64,000 nt of DNA from the NCBI GenBank assembly GCA_012064385.1, contig QRDG01001970.1, positions 324,042-388,041 of the forward strand, in the 5' to 3' direction. Numbering within the stretch: position 1 is the first letter of the stretch; every line of letters starts with the position of its first letter. The stretch comes from Puccinellia tenuiflora. Its lineage: Eukaryota > Streptophyta > Magnoliopsida > Poales > Poaceae. The position numbers and the translations under genes were made by a program. The notes beneath the pieces are model-generated. The model was not told the DNA's origin. It did not search any database and saw nothing but the letters and a program-made list of their open reading frames with translations. Shown piece after piece: positions 1-12,160 of this stretch.

Positions 1-1255
1 TTTAGAACCAAGACTAGCGTGCTGCCATTGGTGGGGGTATGGGCTCCTTACTAACTGAATAACTTGTGCGGGCGTATCCAAGGGTCCTCTAGTTTGCTAT
101 TTCCATTTGCGCGTGTGTGTGTGAGCGGAAAAAGAAATGATGAGGATGGTGGTGTTCAGGACGTGGCGATGGGGCAGGGGCTGAGGCTGGGTAAACTTGC
201 CCTGTGGCCACAGATGACTCTTTGGATAGTCTCACGCGAGGTAAAGATTTAACCGCGCCTGCTTGCCGGCCTTCCCCGGAAGAGGGCCAACTAGGTGAGC
301 CGGACGGTACCAATGGGTAAATCAGTACACCCCTGCAGGGTAAATCTTTTCGAAAAGCCGTGTCCGCGGTTATGGAAGACTTGGGAACGGACTACGAGAT
401 CATAGAGAACATTAACTTAATTGATATGGCGGCTACAGGTTGCATTTCAAAGTGTGATAAAAGGTTCATTTCCTCGAGGGTGATTCGAGGGAGTGCCTTG
501 GTGGAGACGAGTGATGTTTTGGCTACAAGTAGGTTCGATGAGAACCGAAGATGAAAAGTTTACTCTCTTATCCCCTTTATGAAAATTATTCTGAATAGAC
601 GATGCCGTGGGTCTTGTTATATCTTTTACAATGGAAATCTAGCTTTATGCAAAATAGCTACATCATACAGCTTTAGAGCCTCCGTCAGCATCGGGCCTAT
701 ATCGCCCTACTAATTCTTGCGAGTACGTCGTACTCAGCCTTGCTTTGTTGATTATTATTTGTTTCAGAGGAGGACGCCACCGAACTGGAAGGTGGGTTCT
801 ACATTGACTTCGACGAGTAGTCTGGGGTTCCTAGGTGACAGCTTGGGACGTCTTGGAACAGGCTGGCACGGGATGTTTATCTGTAGGCCTCTTAGGCCAT
901 ATTTGGATCTTGTTGTTAGACAACTTTAAATTCGCTTCCGCTTGTTGTAATGATGGGTCAGTGACCTCTGATGTGTCATTTGCTATCTTTCTCAATTATA
1001 TGAGTTGAACTATGATATCTTTGTGTCGTAGAGTCTGTGATGTGCCAGTTGTTCCGCAGTCTTGGTCTCTTTGTTATACGTGAAAGCGATGTCCGAGCTT
1101 ATGGCATGATCGAGGTGTTGTGTGCCGATGATGTATTCCGAGCACGCCTGCCAATGTGTTTTAGCCTGGGATTGGTAACCCCAGTAACCCTTAATTGTGT
1201 AGCATGACCGGTTGCACAACGTTTCACTGTATAGCTCTGGGGTCAGGGCGCTACA
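1..1255 (+). mobile_element. Right part of 5' LTR, LARD-like element a
   Basis: This is the 3' part of a long terminal repeat cut by the window edge. It ends in GGCGCTACA directly before a primer binding site, and the same end recurs at 8742 and 14682. Bases 1 to about 700 match 6184-6878 with only about 2% differences by eye, so those two stretches are the likely LTR pair of one element. It encodes no convincing protein. The long LTR, tRNA-Met primer site and non-coding interior fit the large retrotransposon derivative (LARD) type, of which Sukkula is the known Triticeae example. The family name is inference. Confidence 0.75.
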
Positions 1256-1258
1256 AGT

Positions 1259-1270
1259 TGGTATCAGAGC
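1259..1270 (+). other. Primer binding site (initiator tRNA-Met type)
   Basis: The sequence TGGTATCAGAGC begins three bases after the LTR end. It is the standard complement of the 3' end of initiator tRNA-Met used by many plant LTR retrotransposons. The same site recurs at 8746. Confidence 0.85.
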
Positions 1271-3301
1271 AGGACTGCCTGTAGGAAACCCGTTCTACTG
1301 GTCGATGTCGAGTCTAGTGTTCGTGAAAAATTATTTATAACCTAAAAAGGAGTTGTGAAAACCATCTTAGGAGTCTTTTACTCCTTATCCAACTCGCTCT
1401 ATTCTGAGTTATCTTACCTCTATTTGATTTAACGATGCTCCTGCTCGTCTGCAAAATCCAAAACTTTAGGATCACGGGGTTGGGTTCTCTCTTTAGTTAC
1501 TGGTTAACTTTGCTCGTCTGGCAATTCTAAAGCCCGAAGACAAGAATGTTGCGGATCGTCAAGAAATTCCCTTGCTTTAGCCCAAGATCTTGAACCGAAG
1601 GTCCGGATTGTGCTAGGGCTCAGGTGTAATGATTTATGAGGGTGTCACCCATGTGAGCATTATGCTATTCATGAGTCCCGTGCATGAAGCTGATCTTTAA
1701 CCCAGGATCTCTCCGTTGAACCCTGATGTTAATTGACAAACCCTACATCAGGTTGGCAAAATCTGAAGTTAATCCTCGAGCTCGAGCTTGCAGCCGTAAT
1801 TGACTTGCTCAGCAATGCTTTTCTCTGTCACTAACCGTATCTGGACTTTCCGTCATGAAACCATCTGGATCACGACAAGATTGCTCTTAGCAGTTTCCAT
1901 CTAGTTTGTGATTCCTCTATAACACTGTCGTGAAACCCTTTCGCACTAGTTGTTGGAAGAGTGCTAACAAGGGCTTCTACAAATCTCTTGGATGTTGTTA
2001 GCCCGTTTTCTTACTCTTAATCTGTTGTCCTCCCTTTATCTGTCAGTTGACAGTCAAGTGTTATCGTGCATTGTGTGTTCCGAAGCAATGTTGCCCTTGT
2101 GGTCCGTCAATACATTCCACATCAGGATGTTAAGGAGAAACAAACTCCGGTACCTTGTCCATTTCTCGGCCAGGTCAAAGTATTGTAATCCGCAGATAAG
2201 TGGCTTGTCTAGCTTTTTTCTGTTCAACCTTGAGTGTCACACTCTTTTATATCCAGAGGTCGTGCTTAGTCTCATGACTTACCGAATGAAGTGATGCTCT
2301 TACCCTTCCTTATCCATCTACCTCCGAGCTACTCGGGCTCGAGATTGTTGAGGATGCATATTGGGGTGGTAATCGGATATTCTTAGCAACTGATATTGCT
2401 TTGAAATCCAAGGACTTGATGGCACTCTTAGCATGATTGGTAATCTGATCATCAAGCCGAGTTTGACTGTGCTACCAAGTCCATTCGTTCATGTGTCCAC
2501 CTTCGGTCAATAAGTTAGATTCGTGTCAAAACTCTAAAGATCACAGTGTTTCGCTTGGAAAAGCAATTTTCCTCTCGCAATCTAGCTAGTGTTCTGGAGC
2601 CTGACGCTGTAGTCAATTTTGAGAATCCTTACCCTCGTTAGCTGTTCTAACTCCTCCCTCGGACATGTCAAGTCTGGAATATCCGCACGCTTAACCAAAT
2701 CTGAATCTCAAGCAGAAATGATGGTTGGTGTTCCTTAAGAGTATGACATAGGCCTTGTGTAAATCCGGCAAGTTTGAGGTGGTGGTTGCCCTACTTAACT
2801 GGAAGGTATATTGTGATATCCTCTTGCCTTTCGTAAAATTAACCACTCTCCATGAGGATTTTGTGCTACTTATTCTAGAAGTTGCCCTTATGGTCTCTTT
2901 GCAATCTTAAAAGTCCGACCTCTACTTGATGACCTATTGAAGGCTGTTCCGAAGCCTGATAGTGGTATCTAGAACATCGAGGAGAACATTAACGTGGTGT
3001 TGCTAAAAAATGTCTCTCGGTCATTTCTCCATCCTCTGTTCGACCTTTGTTTGGTCAAGTTGTTCCTAGTTTTCCCCAATGGCTTATGGTCTTGTGCAAA
3101 GTTCATATTTCCAACCCATGGAGAAACTTGTCTATCACCTTGAACTATCTTCTGACTTTCTCGTCGGCAAGTCATGCTTGCTACCTTACTCTCTGCAACA
3201 AGGAAGATCAACGTGGGATCAGAAGATCATTGAAGTTAAGAGTTGTCATGTTTCCCTCCTCTCCCTCTTCCTACTCTAGGAATCTCGGGCGAGATTCTTG
3301 T

Positions 3302-3314
3302 AAGGGGGATAGAA
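3302..3314 (+). other. Polypurine tract, element a
   Basis: AAGGGGGATAGAA lies immediately before the LTR start TGTAACAGCCC at 3316. An identical tract precedes the LTR at 10803. It would prime plus-strand synthesis and fixes the orientation of the element as plus. Confidence 0.8.
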
Positions 3315-3886
3315 TTGTAACAGCCCAGATTTGGTACCTAAAATATGGGCCAAATTTTCACTTTTATTTTCATTGCATCATGCCTACATCTTTAAATTGC
3401 TAAATTAAATATTGCAAACATGGAAAACATTAAAAGGAAGCAAACACTTCCTAAAATTCCAAACCAAATGCAATTGTTCCAATTGGCAAAACCAAATATT
3501 CTTGAGTTTCCATATTTGTCCAGGAAGTTCCAAGAATGCATTTCATAATTATTTGGTAAGGTAGAATTCTTGCCAAACAATTAAATAAATTGGGACTTCA
3601 AAATTGAGTTAAACCAAATTCTTATTTTTGGAACCCAGTTAAGCTTTCCAAAAAATTCAAAACAAAATCATGGGGTGCTTCATTATTATGTCATGAGCCT
3701 CCATGAATAATTTCATTATTTTTGAAAATGCTTAAATGCTCTAAATAAATACAATTTGGAAATTGCCATAAATGGTTATAACTAAAACCTATGAAAAATG
3801 TGGTGCAAAACTTTTTAGTTTGCAACCCCAATTTTTGTGAAGCTTCTAGATGGTAAGGGGAGTCTACATGAATTTTTGTGGAATCT

Positions 3887-3894
3887 TATAAAAT
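3887..3894 (+). promoter_or_regulatory. Candidate LTR TATA box, element a
   Basis: TATAAAAT lies about 80 bp before the GC-rich island. The second LTR copy has a matching TATAAAAA at 11378 at the equivalent position, so the box is conserved between copies. It may be the LTR promoter. No start site can be proven from sequence alone. Confidence 0.4.
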
Positions 3895-3959
3895 GATTAA
3901 GTGCCTCAATTAAATAGAAAAGGCTGCTGTTTTCAAAAGAAAATAAAACCAGAAAAAGG

Positions 3960-4660
3960 AAAATGGGCCGAGGGGGTTTTCGCAAAAAGCCATCTTCCCT
4001 GTGGACGACAGTGGCTTCACTGCCGCTGCCGTCGCCGTGTCGCCCCTCTGCCGCTCCCTCGATGCCGCCCCCCTTTCCCCTGGTGGTCAAGGAGGCCCCC
4101 TTGCGGCTGTGCCTCCCTCTCCTCTCTCCCTTGCTTTTCCCCCTGCTCTCTCTCTCTTCTCCCGCGCAAGAACCCTAGCTCGAGCTCCCTGTCCGCCTCC
4201 GGCCGCCGCACCTCCCCGTCAACTCCGGCCGCCCGAGCCCACGCCGACACCGCCACGAGCTCCGCCTCGACCTCCTCCCTCTACTGGACCAGGCTCTACC
4301 CATCGGGAGGCGCCGGGCCGACGGAATCGGCCGTTCCTTCCCGCCTCCGGCCGCCGCGTTCGAGCACCGTCGCCTCGCCGTCCGGCCTCCTCCGGCCCCG
4401 TCGTCTGCGTGTCGTACTCGGGGTGAGCTCCTCGACCGAATGGCCTTCTCCTCCCTCTCCTTCCCTCTCTGGACCGCGCTACCGCCGTGCACCGCCAACC
4501 GCCGCCGCTCCGATGGTCGCCGCCGGCCACTCCGGTGACCATATGGTCCGAGCCTCCGCTCCCCCTGCTCCACTCCTTCTCCTCTACCTAGTGCCGCACT
4601 TCCCCGCGTCCAATTTCGCACGGAATCGACGGATTTTTGATCGACAGTGCCGCTGCCCTG
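3960..4660 (+). other. GC-rich island inside LTR a
   Basis: About 700 bp of very GC-rich sequence sit inside an otherwise AT-rich LTR. It begins as a C/T-rich leader with CTCTCTCT and AACCCTAG tracts, as in grass 5' leaders, and contains a GGGTGAGCTC donor-like site near 4421. The equivalent island of the other LTR (11470-12160) keeps the leader-like tracts and the GTGAGCT site. Overlapping frames of 100-260 codons exist on both strands, but they differ between copies and look like by-products of high GC content. A non-coding leader or first exon is more likely than a protein. Confidence 0.5.
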
Positions 4661-6878
4661 CTGATGACATGTGATGACGTCATCTGTTCATCATTTTTGG
4701 GAATTTTAGAAATTGACAGAAATTTGTTTTTTGCAATATCTGTTAAATGGTAAATCATAGAAATACAAATGACATACCAAATGGTTCATAATTTCATAAC
4801 CTGTTCAATATGCAACTCACACATGCAAATGAAATTTTGAATTTGAATTTAAAATGTGAAATGCAAATCATCGGTTAATTATTCAAATTTTGGAAATTGC
4901 ATATCTTTTGAACCATGAATCCAAAAATGCAAATAATATGTCAAAATGCTCAGCAAGAAAATGTCCCTCTGTTATTGCCAATGATAGAATTATTTGGTCA
5001 AATTAAATTGCCCTATTTAATAATTACAGAAATGGCAGAAATGAGTGGAAATTTATAAAATCTATAACTTTATGAATATTGCTCCAAAAATTATAAATGA
5101 GATCTTAAAATGTTCAGGAAAACAACATCTAAATGATAGTTCCATTTCCATGCAATAATGAACATTTAAATTGCTGTTCAAATTAAAATTATTAAAATGG
5201 CAGATTTACTTCCAGATTTAGAAAATCCATAACTTGAGTTTGGTTTACTCAAAAATTATGTTTAATAGCTCAAAATGTTCAGTAAGTAATGAACTACAAG
5301 TTTATATCTTTTTTGAGGCTTGTAGATTTAATTTTGGTGCTGTTCTTAAAAATAAATGAAATGGCAGAATTAAATCAAATATTGGAAATGTCATAACTTG
5401 TTAAATATTAACTAAAAATTGCAAATGATATACCAAAATGATCAGTGGATTAATATCTATCTAATAATGTCATTTTCATGCATGTAGTCCTCATATTTCA
5501 GTACTGGACATTTTGGATAATTACCTATTTCACTAAGTTATACATGGAGTTCTAACCCGTTAATTGCTATATTATTTTAGGGGTTCCATTTAACTTGTGG
5601 GACATGCCCAATACCTTTTCAATGCATAATATGACCATATCTAATGATTGTGCATTGCACCTTGTATTCATGTTATTTATTTCGTTTCCTGTATTGTTTG
5701 TGTTTCGTAGATTCAGGAGTCGAGGTTCCACCACAATACCTGACAACCATCGCGCCCAGTACTATCAGCAAGGCAAGAGCTAACCTAACCTTCTTGGCAT
5801 CTAGCATCCTATTGTTTTGCAAACTTATTTTATCCACCAGAATATTGCATGCGATTCAAATGTCTCTTTTGATCAAGAATTAGAGTATCCTACAAATGCA
5901 TGTCTTCCCCGAACCATCACATGCTTCCCCTCCTATGAACCATAGGTTTGATGTGTTGGCCGGAGACAAGATAATGGATATATTTATATGCTTAGCTATG
6001 CTTAGCCATGCTTAGTCGTATGCTAGTTGTGTCCGTTGATTAATTCCATATTGATGATGTTGATGGAATGATTCGGGCGTGGTGGATATATGTGATGCTT
6101 AATTAAATTGCTAAGAAGGCTGGGATGAGTTGCCATCGGGGATGGTGTTTTGTCTCGTTCCTGCCCCTAGGTGCGAGTTCTTGTCTTAGAACCAAGACTA
6201 GCGTGCTTCCATTGGTGGGGGTATGGGCTCCTTACTAACTGAATAACTTGTGCGGGCGTATCCAAGGGTCCTCTAGTTTGCTATTTCCATTTGCGCGTGT
6301 GTGTGAGCGGAAAAAGAAATGATGAGGATGGTGGTGTTTAGGACGTGGCGATGGGGCAGGGGCTGAGGCTGGGTAAACTTGCCCTGTGGCCACAGATGAC
6401 TCTTGGATAGTCTCACGCGAGGTAAAGGTTTAACCGCGCCTGCTTGCCGGCCTTCCCCGGAAGAGGGCCAACTAGGTGAGCCGGACGGTACCAATGGGTA
6501 AATTAGTACACCCCTGCAGGGTAATCTTTTCGAAAAGCCGTGTCCGCGGTTATGGAAACTTGGGAACGGACTACGAGATCATAGAGAACATTAACTTAAT
6601 TGATATGGCAGCTAGAGGTTGCATTCAAAGTGTGATAAAAGGTTCATTTCCTCGAGGGTGATTCGAGGGAGTGCCTTGGTGGAGACGAGTTGTTTGGCTA
6701 CAAGTAGGTTCGATGAGAACCGAAGATGAAAAGTTTACTCTCTTATCCCCTTTATGAAAATTATTCTGATAGACGATGCCGTGGGTCTTGTTATATCTTT
6801 TACAATGGAAATCTAGCTTTATGCAAAATAGCTACATCATACAGCTTTAGAGCCTCCGTCAGCATCGGGCCTATATCG

Positions 6879-6879
6879 N
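6879..6879. other. Ambiguous base (N), likely assembly join
   Basis: This N is flanked by two overlapping copies of the same LTR segment: 5581-6878 on the left and 6881 to about 8190 on the right both begin with the same GGGGTTCCATTTAACTTG block. It therefore probably marks a closed or collapsed gap and not an undetermined base. Confidence 0.7.
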
Positions 6880-8742
6880 AGGGGTTCCATTTAACTTGTG
6901 GGACATGCCCAATATGATTTCAGTGCATAAATTTACCATCTCATCATGATTGTGCATTGCACCTTGTATTCGTGTTATTTATTTCATTTCCTGTTATTGT
7001 TGTGTTTCGTTAGATTCAGGAGTCGAGGTTCCACCACAATACCTCGACGATCAACGCGCCCAGTATTATCAGCAAGGCAAGAGCTAACCTAACCTTCTTG
7101 GCATCTAGCATCCTATTGTTTTACAAACTTATTTTATCCACCAGAATATTGCATGCGATTCAAATGTCTCTTTTGATCAAGATGTAGAGTATCCTATGAA
7201 TGCATGGTTATCCCCTGAACCATCACATGCTTCCCCTCCTATAAACCCTAGGTTTGATGTGTTGGCCGGAGACAAAGATATATTGTTGTTATATATGCTT
7301 AGCGCTTAGCCATGCTAGTCAAATAATATATTTTGTCCGGTGATTTAATTCCATTATTACGAATGGTGGTGGAATGTTCGGACATGATGGGTACTTGTGG
7401 TGGATAATTAATTTGCTAAATGGCTTGGATGAGTTGCCATCGGGGATGGTGTTTTGCCTCATTCTTGCCCCTAGGTGTGAGTTCTTATCGACCGAACCAA
7501 GAATCGAGCGTGCTTCCAACTGTGGGGACATATGGAATCCCCTTTAACCGAATAACTTGTGCGGGCGTATCCAAGGGTCCTCTAGTTTGCTATTTCCATT
7601 TGCCGTGTGTGTGAGCGGAAAAAGAAATGATGAGGATGGTGGTGTTTAGGACGTGGCGATGGGGCAGGGGCTGAGGCTGGGTAAACTTGCCCTGTGGCCA
7701 CAGATGACTCTTGGATAGTCTAACGCGAGGTAAAGGTTTAATCGCGCCCACTCGCCGGTCTTCCCCGGAAGAGGACCAATCAGGTGAGCCGGACGGTACC
7801 GATGGGTAAATTAGTACACCCCTGCAGGGTTTAATCTTTTTCGAAAAGCCGTGTCCACGGTTATGGACAAATCTTGGTGAGATAGGTGAGATCATAGAGA
7901 ACCTTAACTTAATTGATATGGCAGCTAAAGGTTGCATAATCAACGTGTGGTAAAGGTTCATTTCCTCGAGGGTAATTCGAGGGAGTGCCTTGGTGGAGAT
8001 GAGTTGGTGTTGGCTACAAATGGTTCGTTGAGAACCAAAGATGAAAGTTTACTCTCTTATCCCTTTTCGGAAAACATTCTGAGTAGACGATGCAATGGGT
8101 CCTTATGTCTTTTAAAAAGGAAACTAGCTTTATGCAAAACCAGCTACATTATACAGCATTAGAGCCTCCGTCAACATCGGGCCTATATCGCCCTACTAAT
8201 TCTTGCGAGTACGTCGTACTCAGCCTTGCTTTGTTGATTATTATTTGTTTCAGAGGAGGACATCACCGAACTGGAAGGTGGGTTCTTTATTGACATCGAT
8301 GAGTAGTCTGGGGTTCCCAGGTGGCAGCTTGGGACGTCTTGGAACAGGCTGGCACGGGATGTTTATTTGTAGGCCTCTTAGGCCATAATTTGGATCTTGT
8401 TGTTAGACAACTATATTTGCTTTCCGCTTGATGTAATGATGGGTCTGCGACCTCTGATTGTGATATTTGCTATCTTTCTCAATTATATGAGTTGAACTAT
8501 GATATCTTTGTGTCGTAGAGTCTGTGATGTGCCAGTTGTTCCGCAGTCTTGGTCTCTTTGTTATACGTGAAAGCGATGTCCGAGCTTATGGCATGATCGA
8601 GGTGTTGTGTGCCGATGATGTATTCCGAGCACGCCTGCCAATGTGTTTTGGCCTGGGATTGGTAACCCCAGTAACCCTTGATTGTGTAGCATGACCGGTT
8701 GCACAATGTTTCACTGTATAACTCTGGGGTCAGGGCGCTACA
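6880..8742 (+). mobile_element. Right part of 5' LTR, LARD-like element b
   Basis: This LTR piece resumes at the AGGGGTTCCATTTAAC block and ends in GCGCTACA at 8742, before a primer binding site. It is closer to the LTR at 13242-14560 than to the left LTR copy: both share, for example, the GTTAGATTCAGGAGTCGAGG and CCAACGTGTGGTAAAGG-type variants. It is therefore best read as the 5' LTR of element b, its first ~2.5 kb lost at the N. Confidence 0.65.
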
Positions 8743-8745
8743 AGT

Positions 8746-8757
8746 TGGTATCAGAGC
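8746..8757 (+). other. Primer binding site, element b
   Basis: TGGTATCAGAGC begins three bases after the LTR end at 8742, the same arrangement as at 1259. It is of the initiator tRNA-Met type. Confidence 0.85.
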
Positions 8758-10788
8758 AGGACTGCCTGTAGGAAACCCGTTCTACTGGTCGATGTCGAGT
8801 CTAGTGTTCGTGAAAATTATTTATAACCTAAAAAGGAGTTGTGAAAACCATCTTAGGATTCTTTTTACTCCTTACCCAATTCACTCTGATCTCGGTGCCA
8901 TCTTACCTCTATTTGATTTAACGGTTCTCCTGATCGTCGGCAAATTCAAATCTTTAGGATCACGGGGTTGGGTTATATCTTTAGTTACTGGTTAACTTTG
9001 CTCGTCTGCCAATTCTAAAGCCCGAAGAAACGAGGTGTTGCGGATCGTCAAGAATTTCCCTTGCTTTAGCCCAAGATCTTGAACCGAAGGTCCCGGATTG
9101 TGCTAGGGCTCTGGTGTAATGATTTATGAGGGTTGTCACCCATGTGAGCATTATGCTATCCGTGAGTCTCAGTACATGAAGCTGATCTTTAACCCAAGAT
9201 CTTTCCCATTGAATCCTGATGTTAATTGTCAAACCCTACGTCAGGTTGGCCATGTTTGAAGTTAATCTTCAATTTGGTGGTTGTAGTCGTAATTGAATTG
9301 CGGCAACAAAGCTCTTCTCTGTCACTAGCCTGAGCTAGACTTTCTGTCATGAAACCATCTGGATCACGACAAGACTGCTCTTCGCGAGTTTTCTATCAAT
9401 GTTTGTGATTTCCCTCCAAACAACACTTGTTAGTGAACCCTTTCAGCACGAGTTGTCGGAAGAGTGCTAACAAAGCCTTCTACAATATCTTGAGATTGTT
9501 GTTAGCCCGTTTTCTTACTCTTAATCTGTTGTCCGACCTTTATCTGTCAGTTGACAGTCAAGTGTTATCGTGCATTGGTGTGTTCCGAAGCATGCTACCC
9601 TTGTGGTCCGTCAATACATTCCACATCGGGATGTTAGGAGAAACAAACTCCGGTACCTTGTCCATTTCTCGGGCCAGGTCAAAGTATTGTAATCCGCAGA
9701 ATAAGATGCTTGTCTAGCTTTTGTTCTGTTCAACCTTAGAGTGTCACACTCTTTCATATCAAGAGGTCGTGCTTAGTCTCATGACGTACTCGATGAAGTG
9801 ATGCTCTTACCCTTCCTTATCCATCTACCTCCGAGCTACTCGGGCTCGAGAATGTGAGGATGAATATCGTTGTGGTAATCGGATATTCTTAGCAAATGAT
9901 ATTGCTTTGACGTCCAAGGACTTTGATGGCACTCTTAGCATGATTGGTAACCTGTGCTGCCAAGTCCATTTGTTCAGGTGCCCACCTTCGGTCAACGAGT
10001 TAGATTCGTGTCAAAACTCTAAAGATCACAGCGTTTCGCATGGAAAAGCAACTTTCCTCTCGTAATCTAGCCATTGTTCTGGAACTTGACACTGTAGTCA
10101 ATTCTTGAGAACCTTGCCTCTCGTTAACTGTTGTAACTCCTCCCTCGGACATGTCAAGTCTGAAATATCCGCACGCTTAACCAAATCTGAATCTCAAGCA
10201 GAAATGATGGTTGGTGTTCCTTAAGAGTATAACGCAGGCCTTGTGTAAATCCAGCAAGTTTGATGTGGTGGTTGCCCTACTAAACTGGAAGGTCTATTGT
10301 GATATCCTCTTACTTGTCGTAAAATCAACCACTCTCCATGAGGATATTGTGCGACTTATTCTAGAAGTTGCCTTATGGTCTCCTTGCAATCTTAAAGGTC
10401 CGACCTCCACTTGATGACCTATTGAAGGCTTTTCCGAAGCCTGATAGTGGTATCTAGAACATCGAGGAGAACATTAATGTAGTGTTACTAAATGTCTCTC
10501 GGTCATTTCTCCTATCCTCTGCTCGACCTTTGCTTGGTCAAGTTGTTCCTAGTTCTCCCCCAATGGCTTATGGTCTTGTGCAAAGTTCATATTTCCAACC
10601 CTTGGAGAAAATTTGTCTATCACCTTGAACTATCTTCTGACTTTCTTGTCGGCACGTCATGCTTGCTACCTTACTCTCTGCAACAAGGAAGATCAACGTG
10701 GGATCCAGAAGATCATTGAAGTTAAGAGTTGTCATGTTTCCTTCCTCTCCCTCTTCCTACTCTAGGAATCTCGGGGCGAGATTCTTGT

Positions 10789-10800
10789 AAGGGGGATAGA
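10789..10800 (+). other. Polypurine tract, element b
   Basis: AAGGGGGATAGA lies just before the LTR start at 10803, matching the tract at 3302. Confidence 0.8.
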
Positions 10801-11377
10801 ATTGTAACAACCCAGATTTGGTACCCTAAAATATGGGCCAAATTTTCACTTTTTATTTTCATTGCATCATGGCATACATATTTAAATTGCTAAATTAAAT
10901 ATTTGCAAACATGGAAAACATTAAAAGGGAGCAAACACTTCCTAAATTTTCCCAACCCAAAAGCATTTGCTCAACTCAGCAAACCAAATTATTCGGGAAT
11001 TTCCAATTTGTCCAGGAAGTTCCAAGAATGCATGTCATAATGATTTGGGCAAAGTCAAATTTTACCAAACAATTAAATAAATTGGGACTTCAAATTTGAG
11101 TTAAACCAATTCCTATTTTTGAACCCAAGTTAAACCTTCCCAAAAATTTCAGACTAAAATCATGGGGAGCTTCAATATTATTGTGAGAGCCTCCATGAAT
11201 ATTTTCCTTATTTTTGAAGATGCTTAATTGCTCCAATTAAATACATTTTGGAATTTATCAAAAATGGCCATATTTAACTCTATGAACAAATGTTGCTCAA
11301 AACTTTTAATTTGGCCCCACCAATTTTTTTGGAGGTGCTAATTGTTATGGGGAGCCTCTGTGAATTTTCCCCTAATT

Positions 11378-11385
11378 TATAAAAA
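11378..11385 (+). promoter_or_regulatory. Candidate LTR TATA box, element b
   Basis: TATAAAAA lies about 90 bp before the GC-rich island, equivalent in place to the box at 3887. Conservation between LTR copies supports it weakly. Confidence 0.4.
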
Positions 11386-11469
11386 TGGTATAGGGCCTCC
11401 TTTAAATCACTAATTGTTGCTGGTTTTAAAAAGGAAAAACAGTTTTTGGAAAAGTTCAAATAACTGACA

Positions 11470-12160
11470 GTGGGCCCCACTGTCAGCTCTCCCCTTCTTC
11501 CTGTCGCCACAGGGAAAGAACTGCCGTGCCATAGCTGTCGTGTCTTCCCCTGCTGCCACCCCCGCACCCTGGCCCCCACTGCGTGGATAAGGAGCAGCCG
11601 CCGTCGCCCTCTGCTTCTCCTCTCTCCCCCTGCTCGGCTCTCTCTCTCCCGAGCAAACCCTAACCCTAAAACCAACCGCGCTCCTGCCGCCGCCTTGCCG
11701 CGCCAATCGCCGCCGCCCTGCGCTGCTCTGAGCTCGCCTGAGGTGTCCCTCCGGACCGCCTCGGCCTCCTCTATCTCCTCCTCCAGCCATGCGTGCTGGG
11801 AGGCCTCCAACCGACGGAATCGACCGTTCCTTCCCCGCCGTCGGCCGCCGCGCCGAGCACCATGGCGCCGCCGCCCGGCCTCCCCCGTCCTCGCCATCCG
11901 CACCAACACCTCCAGGGTGAGCTTGCGCACCTTCCCGACCCATCCTCCCTCCTTCTTTCCCTCTGTGCAGCGCTCCCACCGTGCGTCACCGTCGGCCGCC
12001 GCTGGACCTGGACGCCGGCACAACTCCGGCGACCATATGGTCCAACCGCCACTCCCCCCTTGCTCCCCTCCACTTCCTCTAGATGTTGGAGCAGCTCCCC
12101 GCGCCCAATTTCGCTTCAATTCGACGAATCGATGCTCAACGTGCCGCTGCCCTGCTGATG
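11470..12160 (+). other. GC-rich island inside LTR b
   Basis: This is the counterpart of 3960-4660: a C/T-rich leader with CTCTCTCTC and AAACCCTAACCC, then GC-rich sequence with a CAGGGTGAGCTT donor-like site near 11909. Overlapping frames on both strands (for example 11280-12170 minus) are not preserved in the other copy, so no gene is called. Confidence 0.5.

Larger units (their letters stand above)
1256..3315 (+). mobile_element. Non-coding internal domain, LARD-like element a
   Basis: The interior lies between the LTR end at 1255 and the LTR start at 3316. It is 2,060 bp, exactly the length of the second interior (8743-10802), and the two align throughout at roughly 90% or better by eye. 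Stop codons are frequent in all frames and no gag or pol motif is visible. This is therefore a non-autonomous interior that would need proteins from another Gypsy element. Short frames in it (for example 1992-2294) are not conserved in length between the two copies. Confidence 0.75.
3316..6878 (+). mobile_element. 3' LTR of LARD-like element a, right end missing
   Basis: The LTR starts TGTAACAGCCCAG right after the polypurine tract and runs 3,563 bp to a point corresponding to about 700 of the first LTR. There it stops at a single N. The last ~560 bp of the LTR, present at 700-1255, are missing here. It contains a TATA-like box (3887), a GC-rich island (about 3960-4660) and long AT-rich stretches. 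No LTR-encoded protein is recognisable. Confidence 0.75.
8743..10802 (+). mobile_element. Non-coding internal domain, LARD-like element b
   Basis: This is the second 2,060-bp interior, homologous along its whole length to 1256-3315 and bounded by the same primer site and polypurine tract. Scattered substitutions and short indels separate the two, so this is not a recent tandem copy. No protein domain is visible. Confidence 0.75.

Noticed and set aside
3901..4674. Frames of 100-260 codons on both strands in the GC-rich part of LTR a
   Set aside because: They are proline/arginine/alanine-rich, overlap each other in several frames, and are not kept in the other LTR copy. High GC content explains them.
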